Shown: positions 31,000-39,771 of the stretch, piece after piece
How positions within the stretch are numbered: the stretch's first letter is position 1
How the letters are laid out: each line of letters begins with the position of its first letter
DNA from: Paenibacillus artemisiicola
Lineage (GTDB): Bacteria; Bacillota; Bacilli; Paenibacillales; Paenibacillaceae
Length of the DNA stretch: 64,000 nucleotides
Direction of reading: 5' to 3'
NCBI RefSeq assembly: GCF_017652985.1
Contig: NZ_JAGGDJ010000020.1
Coordinates: 27,387 to 91,386, forward strand
Notes under the pieces: generated by a model
The model's database searches: none
The model's input: the letters and a program-made list of their open reading frames with translations, nothing else
Told to the model about the DNA's origin: nothing
Position numbers and translations under genes: made by a program

Positions 31000-31956
31000 C
31001 TATTTCTTGTTGTAAGCCGTCAGCAGCGTCCGCGCTTGATCCGCATCGGCATGGATCTGGGCGATGAGCTCGTCGACGCCGCCGAACTTTTTCTCCGTCC
31101 GCAGGAACGCGACGAATTGAACGGTCACGGTCTTGCCGTACAGATCGCCGTCGAAATCAAACAAATGCGCCTCCATGACCGGCTCGGGCAAGCTATCGTG
31201 AAACGTCGGCTTGACGCCGATGTTGAGCACGCCGGGGTACCGCCGGCCTTCCGTCTCCGCCATGATGGCGTACACGCCCTGGCGAGGAACGAAAAAGCCG
31301 TCTTCCTGCCGGATATTGGCCGTCGGAAAGCCGATCGTCCGGCCGCGCCCCTCGCCCTGCACGACCACGCCGCGCACGGCATAGAGTTCGCCGAGCAGCT
31401 CCGCCGCTTCCTCCGGACGGCCGTTCATCAAGGCTTCGCGAATGCGCGTGCTGCTTACTTTATCTCCGTCTTGCATGAATGGCTCCACAATTTCCACCCC
31501 AATATCCGGTTCGCCAAGCGCCCATAACGTCTCCGGCTTGCCCGCGCCTCTGGCCCCGAACGTGAAATCGAAGCCGACGACGGCCCGTCTCACCCGCAGC
31601 GGCCTCAGCACGTCGTCGACAAACTCGGCGGGCGTCACCTTGGCGAAATCCAAATCGAATTGCACGATATAAACGACGTCCACTCCCAGCCTGCGGAAAC
31701 GTTCGAGTTTGTCCTCGAGCGGGGTCAAACTCGCGTTGTAGTGCGGGCTCCTGCCCAGCACTTCCTTGGGATGGGGATGAAACGTCATCACAGCCCCCTG
31801 GAGGCCGGCCGCACGCGCGCACGTCATCGCATGGGAAATGACGTTTTGATGCCCCCGATGGACGCCGTCGAAGTGGCCGATGGCCAGCGCCTTCGGAGAC
31901 GCGTCCCGGGCCAGCGCGGACTCGCCGATCGGGTACTGCACAGAAATGATTTCCAC
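31000..31956 (-). CDS. ribF: Bifunctional riboflavin kinase/FAD synthetase
   Basis: 318 residues. N-terminal nucleotidyltransferase domain with AIGHFDGVHRGHQNVI and VVGFDFTFGARGAG; C-terminal riboflavin kinase domain (about 185-315) with GRGRTIGFPTANI and PGVLNIGVKPTF. It makes FMN and FAD. I use GTG 31956 (then EIISVQYPIGES) because AGGTG is well placed; GTG 31965 is an alternative three codons upstream. It follows truB with a 27-nt gap. Confidence 0.94.
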   Translation of the reverse strand: MEIISVQYPIGESALARDASPKALAIGHFDGVHRGHQNVISHAMTCARAAGLQGAVMTFHPHPKEVLGRSPHYNASLTPLEDKLERFRRLGVDVVYIVQFDLDFAKVTPAEFVDDVLRPLRVRRAVVGFDFTFGARGAGKPETLWALGEPDIGVEIVEPFMQDGDKVSSTRIREALMNGRPEEAAELLGELYAVRGVVVQGEGRGRTIGFPTANIRQEDGFFVPRQGVYAIMAETEGRRYPGVLNIGVKPTFHDSLPEPVMEAHLFDFDGDLYGKTVTVQFVAFLRTEKKFGGVDELIAQIHADADQARTLLTAYNKK

Positions 31957-31983
31957 TGCGGTCACACCTGCTTTTTCAACTTG

Positions 31984-32907
31984 CTAGTCTCCCGTCGGCG
32001 TAAACACTTTGACGGCCTTCAGGGTGCCGGAATCCGCATCCGGCTGAAATACGCCGGCGAACGCTCCGTCTTCGCCGTATACGCGGACCAAGGATTCGGG
32101 CTCGTAGGGTTCGTGCGCCAAGACCGCACGAAGCGGAATCCGTTTCCCTTGGAACGCGCGCACGACGTCCGCCCCGCTGACGGTGATCCGCGGAAAATGA
32201 TCCAGCGCTTCGTCGGGAGGCGTCAGCTTGTCCGCGAGCTCGCCGGCCGCTTTCAGCCGAGCGACGTCCTCGAGCGTCAGGCAATTCGCTTCCGTGAAGC
32301 CGCCGGACATCGTCCGCGTCAGCTTCGCCATGACGGACGGCACGCGCAGCGCGGCGCCGATATCGACGCACAGCGTTCGGATATACGTACCCTTGGAGCA
32401 GACGACGGAGAAACGGATGACGGGATGCGGCTGATCCAACTGCGTTTCCAGCAGTTCCAAGCCGTAGATCGTTACCTTGCGCGGCTTGCGTTCCACGACC
32501 TGCCCTTCCCGGGCCAGCTCGTAAAGCCGCTTGCCGTCGACGCGCACCGCCGAGAACATCGGCGGCACTTGTTCGATCTCGCCGACGAACGACGCCAAGA
32601 CGGCGCGGATTTGCGCCTCGGTCACCTTGACCTCGGGCAGCTGCTCCGTGACCGTGCCCGTCAAGTCCTCGGTATCCGTCGCCAATCCGAACTGCATGAC
32701 GGCCTCGTAGGACTTGGGCCGATCCTGCACGTATTCGACGACGCGCGTCGCCCGTCCGATGCAGAGCGGCAGCACGCCGGTCACCTGCGGGTCGAGCGTG
32801 CCGGTATGCCCGATCCGCTTGACCTTCAGAATGCCCCGAACCTTCGCCACCACATCGTGTGAGGTCCAGCCCGCCGGTTTCCATACCGCCAAAATTCCGT
32901 CCATCAT
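31984..32907 (-). CDS. truB: tRNA pseudouridine-55 synthase
   Basis: 307-residue pseudouridine synthase acting on the tRNA T-loop. It begins MMDGILAVWKPAGWTSHD; the catalytic Asp is in RIGHTGTLDPQVTGVLP. The C-terminal PUA-like region completes the family length. The ATG overlaps the nrnA stop (ATGA, 4 nt). Confidence 0.96.
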   Translation of the reverse strand: MMDGILAVWKPAGWTSHDVVAKVRGILKVKRIGHTGTLDPQVTGVLPLCIGRATRVVEYVQDRPKSYEAVMQFGLATDTEDLTGTVTEQLPEVKVTEAQIRAVLASFVGEIEQVPPMFSAVRVDGKRLYELAREGQVVERKPRKVTIYGLELLETQLDQPHPVIRFSVVCSKGTYIRTLCVDIGAALRVPSVMAKLTRTMSGGFTEANCLTLEDVARLKAAGELADKLTPPDEALDHFPRITVSGADVVRAFQGKRIPLRAVLAHEPYEPESLVRVYGEDGAFAGVFQPDADSGTLKAVKVFTPTGD

Positions 32908-33914
32908 CGATCCAGCGCCTCTCTTACGGTTTGCACGACGGTCGCGATCGCGGCGTCCATGCCGTGCTGGAGCCGGCAGCCGGCCGCCCGGACATGGCCG
33001 CCGCCGCCGAAGGATTGCGCGATGGCCGCGACGTCCGCCTTGCCCGATGAACGCATGCTGACCTTCACTTCGCCGTTCTCCGTCTCTTTGAACAAGATGC
33101 CGACTTCCACGCCTTCGACGTTCAGGGCATAATTGACCAACCCTTCCAGATCGTCCCCGACCGCGCCCGTCTCCGCCATGTCGGCGTATGTGACGAACAG
33201 CCAGGCGATCCGGTTGTCGTCCGAAAACGCCAATCGGCTGAGGCCTCGCTGCAGCAGCAAAAGCTGCGGTTTCGTCATGCGCTCAAGCAGATGGTTGGCG
33301 ATCCAATGGCCCGGCACGTCTTCGGCCAGCATGCGCGATGCCGCCTGCATGACGCGCGGGGTCGTATTGGAATAGCGGAAGCCGCCTGTGTCGGTCATCA
33401 GGCCGGTATAGACCGCCGTCGCCGCTTCCCGGTCGAACGGGATGCCGGCGAACTCGATCAGATCATGCAAGATCTCGACCGTCGCCGCGGCGTCGACCCG
33501 GATCAGGTTATGCGTGCCGAAGGCGTCGTTCGTCGGATGATGATCGACGTTCAGCAGCTTTGCCCCATCCGCGAACAAGTCCTTCACCGTGCCGATCCGG
33601 CGGAAATCCGCGCAATCGACCGCGACGACGCGATCGAATTTCTCTTCGAGCGGCTGCTTGCCGTGATTCACGACGGATGCGGCCGCGTCCATAAAAAGAA
33701 GCCGCGCGGGCACCGCGCCCTCGTTCACGAGCACCGCTTCTTTCCCCAGCTGCCGGAGCAGCCAGCCGACGACGAGCGTCGAGCTGATGGCGTCTCCGTC
33801 CGGCTGCACGTGCGCGACGACGAGATACCGGCTGCCTTCCCGCAGGAAGTCGAGCGCCTCCTTTAGCGACGCCCGATAAGCGTCCGGCGAACTCGCGCCG
33901 TTCGCGGCGGTCAT
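32904..33914 (-). CDS. nrnA: Oligoribonuclease/pAp phosphatase NrnA
   Basis: 336-residue DHH/DHHA1 phosphodiesterase that degrades nanoRNA and dephosphorylates 3'-phosphoadenosine 5'-phosphate. Metal motifs: VVAHVQPDGDAISS, VAVDCADF, NVDHHPTND (the DHH) and GLMTDTGGF; the C-terminal DHHA1 motif is FGGGGHVRAAG. Full length. It overlaps rbfA and truB by 4 nt on each side, so rbfA-nrnA-truB is a tight coupled block. Confidence 0.94.
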   Translation of the reverse strand: MTAANGASSPDAYRASLKEALDFLREGSRYLVVAHVQPDGDAISSTLVVGWLLRQLGKEAVLVNEGAVPARLLFMDAAASVVNHGKQPLEEKFDRVVAVDCADFRRIGTVKDLFADGAKLLNVDHHPTNDAFGTHNLIRVDAAATVEILHDLIEFAGIPFDREAATAVYTGLMTDTGGFRYSNTTPRVMQAASRMLAEDVPGHWIANHLLERMTKPQLLLLQRGLSRLAFSDDNRIAWLFVTYADMAETGAVGDDLEGLVNYALNVEGVEVGILFKETENGEVKVSMRSSGKADVAAIAQSFGGGGHVRAAGCRLQHGMDAAIATVVQTVREALDR

Positions 33915-34273
33915 TGCGTATCCCCGCCGCTGCGATCGTTGATGTCGTGCAGGAGCGACTCGATCCGGCTGCCGTACTCGATGCTGCTGTCGAACTTGAA
34001 CAACAGCTCCGGCGTATGGCGGAAGCGGATGCGCTTGCCCAGCTCCGAGCGAAGGAAGCCGGTGCTGCGCGCGAGCGCCTTAAGCGTTTCTTCCTTCTGC
34101 TCATCGCTGCCCAGCACGCTGAGGTAAACCCGCGCTTGGGACAGGTCGTTCGTGATCTCGACGCCCGTCACCGTAATAAAGCCGATGCGCGGATCCTTGA
34201 GCTCCGTCTGAATAATCGTGCTGAGCTCTTTCTTGATTTGCTCGCCTACGCGTCCTACGCGGACTTTGGCCAT
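33911..34273 (-). CDS. rbfA: Ribosome-binding factor A
   Basis: 120-residue KH-like factor for maturation of the 16S rRNA 5' end. It has the N-terminal RVGEQIKKELSTIIQTELKDPRIG and the conserved RHTPELLFKFDSSIEYGSRI. AGAGGTGATTGACCG lies before the ATG, starting in the infB stop region. Standard place after infB. Confidence 0.96.
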   Translation of the reverse strand: MAKVRVGRVGEQIKKELSTIIQTELKDPRIGFITVTGVEITNDLSQARVYLSVLGSDEQKEETLKALARSTGFLRSELGKRIRFRHTPELLFKFDSSIEYGSRIESLLHDINDRSGGDTQ

Positions 34274-34280
34274 CGGTCAA

Positions 34281-37220
34281 TCACCTCTCCACGGACTCTA
34301 AGATGTACGCTTCGATAATGTCGCCCTCTTTGAGGTCGTTGTATTTATCCAGCGTAATGCCGCACTCGTAGCCTTGGGCCACTTCCTTGGCGTCGTCCTT
34401 GAACCGTTTGAGCGATTCGATCTCGCCTTCGAAGACGACGATGCCGCCGCGGATCAAGCGCGCTTTGGCGTTCCGCGCGATTTTGCCCGAGATGACCATG
34501 CAGCCCGCGATGACGCCGACTTTGGTCACCTTGAACAGGTTGCGGATTTCGGCCTGGCCGATGACGACTTCCTTGAATACCGGATCCAGCATGCCCTTCA
34601 TCGCGTGTTCGATCTCGTCGATGACGTTGTAGATGATGCTGTGCAGGCGGATGTCGACTTTCTCTTGCTCGGCCGTTGCCAGCGCCTGCGGTTCCGGACG
34701 CACGTTGAAGCCGATGACGATCGCGCTGGAAGCCGCGGCGAGGTTGATGTCGGATTCCGTGATCGCGCCCGCGCCGCTGTGAATGATTTTCACGCGCACG
34801 CCTTCGATGTCGATCTTCGCGAGCGAGCCCTTGAGCGCCTCGGAAGAACCTTGCACGTCGGCTTTGATGATCACGTTGAGATCCTTGATCTCGCCTTCTT
34901 TAATATGATTGTACAAATCTTCGAGCGTTACGCGCGAGTTCGCGCCGAGCTCGGATTGGCGGTGCTTGATGGCGCGGCGCTCGGCGATGTCGCGTGCTTT
35001 GCGCTCGTCCTCGAACACGAGGAACGGATCGCCCGCTTGCGGCACTTCCGTCAAACCGGTGATTTCGATCGGCGTGCTCGGACCGGCTTCCTTCAGACGG
35101 CGGCCCTTGTCGTTGACCATCGCCCGGACGCGGCCGAAGCAATTGCCGGCGACGAATGCGTCGCCGATTTTGAGCGTGCCGTGCTGCACGAGAATCCGCG
35201 CGACCGGCCCTTTGCCTTTGTCCAGCTCGGCTTCGATGACGGTGCCGCGCGCCCGTTTGTTCGGGTTCGCTTTATAGTCGTTCACCTCGGCGACGAGGAG
35301 AATCATTTCGAGCAGTTCTTCCAGGCCGATGCGCTGCTTCGCGGAGACGTTGACGAAAATCGTGTCGCCGCCCCACTCTTCCGGCACCAGTCCGTACTCC
35401 GTCAAGCTCTGCTTGATTTTGTCCGGCTCGGCGTCCGGCTTGTCGATCTTGTTCACCGCGACGATGATCGGCACGTTCGCCGCCTTCGCGTGGTTGATCG
35501 CCTCGACCGTTTGCGGCATGACGCCGTCGTCCGCGGCCACGACGATGATCGTGATATCCGTTACCTGCGCGCCGCGCGCCCGCATCAGCGTGAAGGCTTC
35601 GTGGCCCGGCGTATCGAGGAACGTGATTTTCTTATGGTTGATCTCGACTTGGTAGGCGCCGATATGCTGCGTAATGCCGCCTGCTTCGCCGCTCGTGACG
35701 TTGGTTTTGCGGATCGCGTCGAGCAGCGTCGTTTTGCCGTGGTCGACGTGACCCATGATCGTGACGACCGGCGGACGCGCTTCGAGGGACTCCTCTTCGT
35801 CCTTCTCTTCGATCGTCTCGAATTGATCTTCCTCGACCGGAATCTTCACTTCGACTTCGACGCCGTATTCCGCCGCGATGAGCTGCACGGTATCCAGGTC
35901 GACTTCTTGGTTGATCGTCGCCATGACGCCGAGCATGATGAGCTTCTTGATGACTTCCGAAGCGTCCTTATGCAGCAGCTTCGCCAGATCGCCGACGGTT
36001 ACCGTGCCGCGCACGATGATTTTCTTCGGCGTATTGTCGATCTTCTCGCGGCGTTCCTGCTGCTGGTTCCGGCCGCGGTTGTTCTTGCCGCCTCTATTGT
36101 TCTTGCCGCCCCGGCCGTTGTTGTCTTCGAATCGCTTGTTGTTGTTGTACGAATTGTTCGAGGCTTTCGGATTGTTGCGTCTCCGATCGTCCGACGTGCC
36201 GCCGCGGTTGCTGTTGTCGAACGTGCGCGCAGGCGCGCTGCCGGCGCTGCCGCCCTGGCCTTGCGGGCGATTGCCTTGGTAGCCGCCTTGGCCGCCGCCT
36301 TGACCTTGCGGACGGTTGCCTTGATAACCGCCTTGGCCGCCGCCCTGGCCTTGCGGACGATTGCCTTGATAGCCGCCTTGACCGCCGCCTTGGCCTTGCG
36401 GACGATTGCCTTGGTAGCCGCCGCCGCCTTGGCCTTGCGGACGGCTGCCTTGACCGCCCTGACCGCCGCCTTGGCCTTGCGGACGGTTGCCTTGATAACC
36501 GCCGCCGCCTTGGCCTTGCGGACGGCTGCCTTGGTAGCCGCCGCCTTGGCCTTGCGGACGATTGCCCTGATAGCCGCCGCCTTGGCCGCCTTGACGATTG
36601 CCTTGATAACCGCCGCCGCCTTGGCCGCCTTGGCGATTGCCTTGGCCTCCCTGGCCGCCTTGACGGTTGCCCTGATAGCCGCCGCCTTGACCGCCTTGAC
36701 GATTGCCTTGGCCGCCTTGGCCGCCTTGGTTATGCGGGCGTTGATTCTGATTGTCGCTGTTCGAAGAAGTGCCCGAAGTTTGGGCGCTGGATGCCTGGCC
36801 CGAAGCCGGCGAGGGACTGGTCGTCGTGTTGGCGGACGTAGCCGCGTTCTTGGATTGTTCCGTTGTATGTGAAATAGTCATATTCCCCTGTTTTTCTTTC
36901 GTATTTTTGTTGCCTTGCTGAACGGATGCGTTGAGCGCGTGCTGCGGCTTGCGCTCCTGCTGCTGCCGATTGGACGATTGGGCCGCCGAAACCGTCGCGT
37001 TCTCCTGCGCGCGTTTGGCTGCCGCGTTCGCTTTGATGTCGCGGAAGAAACCTTCCACCTTCGAAACCATCTCATTCTCCATGACGCTCATATGGTTGTT
37101 CACGGGCAGATTGAGACGTTTTAGAATCGTGATGATTTCTTTGCTGCTCATGTTGAGCGATTTCGCGTATTCGTATACGCGCAATTTATCTTTGTTGTCT
37201 TTGTCTTGTTGTTTAGTCAA
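34281..37220 (-). CDS. infB: Translation initiation factor IF-2
   Basis: 979 residues. N-terminal IF2_N subdomain (about 13-60), a Gln/Asn/Ser-rich linker, a Gly-Gln-Asn-Arg-Pro repeat tract (about 163-328), an Asn/Arg/Gly-rich basic tract (about 335-392), a second IF2_N domain (about 400-460), then the GTPase domain with GHVDHGKT (near 490), DTPGHEAF and NKID, and the fMet-tRNA-binding C domain. It positions initiator tRNA on the 30S subunit. TTG start at 37220; overlaps the ylxQ stop by 8 nt. Confidence 0.97.
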   Translation of the reverse strand: MTKQQDKDNKDKLRVYEYAKSLNMSSKEIITILKRLNLPVNNHMSVMENEMVSKVEGFFRDIKANAAAKRAQENATVSAAQSSNRQQQERKPQHALNASVQQGNKNTKEKQGNMTISHTTEQSKNAATSANTTTSPSPASGQASSAQTSGTSSNSDNQNQRPHNQGGQGGQGNRQGGQGGGYQGNRQGGQGGQGNRQGGQGGGGYQGNRQGGQGGGYQGNRPQGQGGGYQGSRPQGQGGGGYQGNRPQGQGGGQGGQGSRPQGQGGGGYQGNRPQGQGGGQGGYQGNRPQGQGGGQGGYQGNRPQGQGGGQGGYQGNRPQGQGGSAGSAPARTFDNSNRGGTSDDRRRNNPKASNNSYNNNKRFEDNNGRGGKNNRGGKNNRGRNQQQERREKIDNTPKKIIVRGTVTVGDLAKLLHKDASEVIKKLIMLGVMATINQEVDLDTVQLIAAEYGVEVEVKIPVEEDQFETIEEKDEEESLEARPPVVTIMGHVDHGKTTLLDAIRKTNVTSGEAGGITQHIGAYQVEINHKKITFLDTPGHEAFTLMRARGAQVTDITIIVVAADDGVMPQTVEAINHAKAANVPIIVAVNKIDKPDAEPDKIKQSLTEYGLVPEEWGGDTIFVNVSAKQRIGLEELLEMILLVAEVNDYKANPNKRARGTVIEAELDKGKGPVARILVQHGTLKIGDAFVAGNCFGRVRAMVNDKGRRLKEAGPSTPIEITGLTEVPQAGDPFLVFEDERKARDIAERRAIKHRQSELGANSRVTLEDLYNHIKEGEIKDLNVIIKADVQGSSEALKGSLAKIDIEGVRVKIIHSGAGAITESDINLAAASSAIVIGFNVRPEPQALATAEQEKVDIRLHSIIYNVIDEIEHAMKGMLDPVFKEVVIGQAEIRNLFKVTKVGVIAGCMVISGKIARNAKARLIRGGIVVFEGEIESLKRFKDDAKEVAQGYECGITLDKYNDLKEGDIIEAYILESVER
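36237..36734 (-). repeat. In-frame Gly/Gln-rich repeat tract in infB
   Basis: About 500 nt of imperfect direct repeats encoding units such as GNRPQGQGGGQGGYQ, GSRPQGQGGGGYQ and GNRQGGQGG. Units of roughly 30-39 nt occur about a dozen times; the reading frame is kept throughout. Likely to vary in copy number between strains and to be disordered in the protein. Confidence 0.85.
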
Positions 37221-37548
37221 TATACTCCACCTCCGTAGATTCAGCTAAGCTTTGAACGATGCTTTTGGCAAAACCGGCATCCGTCAGCCCGAGAATGACC
37301 CGCTCCGATTTCCCGATCGCCTCTCCCAACGCAATCCGGTCAAAAGCCTCCACGCAGTTCGTGTCGTACGTCGCGCATTTATCCCTAAACTTCTTCTTGG
37401 TATTATCCGAGGCGTCCGCCGCGAGGATGACGAGCGCCGCCTTGCCTTGACGGACGGCCTTCAGCACGGTTTCGTCGCCGGTGACCAGCTTCCCGGCCCG
37501 CATCGCCATGCCGAGCATGGACAGCGCCTTATGCTTCCTCTGCTTCAT
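37213..37548 (-). CDS. ylxQ: L7Ae-family RNA-binding protein YlxQ
   Basis: 111-residue protein of the L7Ae/L30e/S12e family: GMAMRAGKLVTGDETVLKAVRQGKAALVILAADAS binds kink-turn RNA in relatives. Conserved in the nusA-infB operon of Firmicutes; exact target unknown. I use the ATG at 37548 (KQRKHKAL), 8 nt after AAGGA; an ATG three codons upstream overlaps that site. It overlaps rnpM by 20 nt and infB by 8 nt. Confidence 0.88.
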   Translation of the reverse strand: MKQRKHKALSMLGMAMRAGKLVTGDETVLKAVRQGKAALVILAADASDNTKKKFRDKCATYDTNCVEAFDRIALGEAIGKSERVILGLTDAGFAKSIVQSLAESTEVEYID

Positions 37549-37846
37549 CGGGCTCATCCTTGCTTGCGATAAACTCGTCTTCGACGGCGATGAAATCCTG
37601 CGCGAGCTGGTCGTAGATCTCCGCCCCGACCGTCTGCTTCAGCGCCCGGTCCAGCGCCCGGCTCTTCTTCGCCAGCCTGAAGCAATCCACCTGTCCGCAG
37701 AGATAAGCGCCGCGGCCCGCCTTCTTGCCCGTCAAATCGATCAGAACGGCTTCGTCCGGCGTGCGGACGACCCGGATCAGTTCTTTCTTCGGCTTCATTT
37801 CTTGACAAGCCACGCACTTGCGCAGCGGAATTTTTCTCGGTTTCAT
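37529..37846 (-). CDS. rnpM: RNase P modulator RnpM (YlxR)
   Basis: 105-residue YlxR-family RNA-binding protein with the paired motifs RKCVACQEMKPKKELIRVV and GRGAYLCGQVDCF and a very acidic C-terminal tail (EDEFIASKDEPDEAEEA). The B. subtilis YlxR protein was recently reported to bind the RNase P RNA and reduce its activity, hence RnpM. Located between nusA and ylxQ as in most Firmicutes. Confidence 0.9.
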   Translation of the reverse strand: MKPRKIPLRKCVACQEMKPKKELIRVVRTPDEAVLIDLTGKKAGRGAYLCGQVDCFRLAKKSRALDRALKQTVGAEIYDQLAQDFIAVEDEFIASKDEPDEAEEA

Positions 37847-37881
37847 CCTTCATCCCTCCCCCGGGCGATGGCCCGCCCCGA

Positions 37882-38979
37882 TCAATCGATGGAGACGGAA
37901 TCTTGATGCATCGTGCTCATCGCCGATTTCGGACGGCCGTATTCCTGCTCGGCTTGCGATTCGCTCTTGATGTCGATTTTCCAGCCGGTCAGCTTCGCGG
38001 CCAGCCGCGCGTTCTGCCCCTTGATGCCGATCGCGAGCGAAAGCTGGTAGTCCGGTACGATGACGCGCGCCATCTTCTCCTGCTCGTACACGATGACTTC
38101 GATGACCTTGGACGGGCTCAGCGCGTTCGCGACGTATTCTTCCACGCTCTCCGACCAGCGCACGATGTCGATCTTCTCGCCCTTCAGCTCCGTCACGATC
38201 GTCTGGACGCGCATGCCCTTCTGCCCGACGCACGAGCCGACCGGATCGACTTCCGGATTGCGCGAATGCACGGCGATCTTGGAACGGAAGCCCGCTTCGC
38301 GCGCGACCGAGCGAATCTCGACGACGCCGTCGTAAATTTCCGGCACTTCGAGCTCGAACAGCCGCTTGAGCAGGCCCGGATGCGTGCGGGACAAGAAGAT
38401 TTGCGGCCCCTTCGTCGTGTTCTCCACTTTCGTGATGAACGACTTGACGCGGTCACCGTGCTTGAACTTATCCGTCGGCATCAGCTCGGTCAGCGGCAGC
38501 ACCGCCTCGACCTTGCCCAGATCGATGAACAGGTTGCGCACGTCTTGGCGCTGGACGATGCCGTTGACGATATCCTCTTCCTTATCGATGAACGCATTAT
38601 AGATCAGGCCGCGCTCCGCTTCCCGAATGCGCTGCGTGACGACCTGCTTCGCCGTCTGCGCCGCGATCCGTCCGAAATCGCGCGGCGTCACTTCGATTTC
38701 CGCGACGTCGTCCAGCGTATAGTGCGGGTTGATCTCGCGGGAAGCCTCGACCGAGATTTCGAGACGCGGATCCAGCACCTCGTCGACGACGGTCTTCCGA
38801 GCGTATACCTTGATGACGCCCGTAAACCGGTTAATGTCCACCCGGACGTTCTGGGCGGTATTGAAATTGCGTTTGTAGCTCGAAATCAGGGCAGCCTCGA
38901 TCGCTTCCAGCAAAATATCCTTGCTGATCCCTTTCTCTCTTTCGATTTCCGCTAATGCTTCGATAAATTCCATGCTCAT
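37882..38979 (-). CDS. nusA: Transcription factor NusA
   Basis: 365-residue elongation/termination factor. N-terminal RNAP-binding domain (1-130, MEFIEALAEIEREKGISKD), S1 domain (about 135-200, GIVQRQDVRNLFIDLG), and two KH domains (about 205-345; DPVGSCVGQKGMRVQTIVTEL and SLAIGIKGQNARLAAKLTGWKIDIK). It lacks the acidic C-terminal repeats of proteobacterial NusA, as usual in Firmicutes. ATG 38979; the ribosome site (AAAGGGGGA) is rather distant, about 11 nt. It probably controls its own operon through the attenuator at 39628-39657. Confidence 0.97.
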   Translation of the reverse strand: MSMEFIEALAEIEREKGISKDILLEAIEAALISSYKRNFNTAQNVRVDINRFTGVIKVYARKTVVDEVLDPRLEISVEASREINPHYTLDDVAEIEVTPRDFGRIAAQTAKQVVTQRIREAERGLIYNAFIDKEEDIVNGIVQRQDVRNLFIDLGKVEAVLPLTELMPTDKFKHGDRVKSFITKVENTTKGPQIFLSRTHPGLLKRLFELEVPEIYDGVVEIRSVAREAGFRSKIAVHSRNPEVDPVGSCVGQKGMRVQTIVTELKGEKIDIVRWSESVEEYVANALSPSKVIEVIVYEQEKMARVIVPDYQLSLAIGIKGQNARLAAKLTGWKIDIKSESQAEQEYGRPKSAMSTMHQDSVSID

Positions 38980-39042
38980 TGGAAATGAGTTCCCCCTTTC
39001 GACTGGTTCCCTACGTTATGATAAAGCCGCCTCTTCCGTCAA

Positions 39043-39504
39043 TCAGAAGAGGATGGCCAAACGCGCGCTTGCCACTTTCGCGTACGGAATGGCATGCTTC
39101 TTTTTGCCGATCTCGATCACGACTTCTTCGCCGTCGAAGGACGCGAGCGTACCCTCGAACTCTTTCAAGCCGCCGATCGGCTCATACGTGGTCACGAAGA
39201 CATGCTTGCCTACGGACTTGGCGACGTCCTCCGGCTTCTTCAGCGGACGTTCCGCTCCCGGAGACGAGACCTCGAGGAAATAAGCTTCCGGAATCGGGTC
39301 GTTCGCATCGAGCTGCTCGCTCAAATATTCGCTGATCCGTCCGCATTCGTCGATGTCGATGCCGCCTTCTTTGTCGACGTAGACGCGAAGGAACCAATTG
39401 CTTCCCTCTTTCACGTATTCCACGTCCACGAGTTCGAATCCATGTTCGTCAAGAAACGGTTTGACCATGTCCTCGACGGCGCTTTTGATTTTAGGTGTGC
39501 TCAA
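39043..39504 (-). CDS. rimP: Ribosome maturation factor RimP
   Basis: 153-residue factor for 30S assembly. It carries the RimP_N segment (VEDMVKPFLDEHGFELVDVEYVKEG ... LRVYVDKEGGIDIDECGRIS), LEVSSPGAERPLKK, and a C-terminal SH3-like domain (YEPIGGLKEFEGTLASFDGEEVVIE). I place the start at TTG 39504 because GGAGG lies 10 nt upstream and family members begin here; 33 upstream codons are open but fall in the leader. First gene of the nusA operon. Confidence 0.93.
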   Translation of the reverse strand: MSTPKIKSAVEDMVKPFLDEHGFELVDVEYVKEGSNWFLRVYVDKEGGIDIDECGRISEYLSEQLDANDPIPEAYFLEVSSPGAERPLKKPEDVAKSVGKHVFVTTYEPIGGLKEFEGTLASFDGEEVVIEIGKKKHAIPYAKVASARLAILF

Positions 39505-39627
39505 AAACGTTGTACCTCCCATTGCAGCCTGTCGTCGTCGGATAGGCGCGCTGTCCGTTAATTTTTCGGTCGTCTCGCTTACGAAGGAGAATCTCGCTGT
39601 CATTCGTACAGGTAAAAAGGTGCAGAC

Positions 39628-39657
39628 AAAACGTAAAGAGTGGGTTTCCCCACTCTT
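39628..39657 (-). terminator. Leader attenuator of the rimP-nusA-infB operon
   Basis: Perfect 9-bp stem AAGAGTGGG/CCCACTCTT (39649-39657 with 39636-39644) with a GAAA tetraloop. A U-tract interrupted by ACG follows (TTTACGTTTT). Interrupted U-tracts mark NusA-dependent terminators, and in B. subtilis nusA is autoregulated by NusA-stimulated termination in this operon's 5' UTR. Confidence 0.75.
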
Positions 39658-39693
39658 CTGCGAAAAAGTCGTATCATCAGCATTACCAGAAAG

Positions 39694-39722
39694 ATTATAC
39701 CATAATCACGAATCCGTGACAA
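39694..39722 (-). promoter_or_regulatory. Strong promoter of the rimP-nusA-infB operon
   Basis: TTGTCA (39717-39722), 17-nt spacer, TATAAT (39694-39699) with an extended -10 (TGG before TATAAT). Leader of about 180 nt to rimP. Confidence 0.85.
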
Positions 39723-39771
39723 TACGGTGCGGGCCGTCAAGCGCCGAGACGCCGCTCCCCGCTTGCCGCTT

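Noticed and set aside
36237..36734. Regular repeats considered as a CRISPR array
   Set aside because: Units are in frame within infB, contiguous and without unique spacers.
34374..36872. Plus-strand open frame of 832 codons opposite infB
   Set aside because: Its product is low-complexity (Leu/Ala/Arg-rich) and mirrors the GQ repeats; no ribosome site or homology. Shadow of infB.
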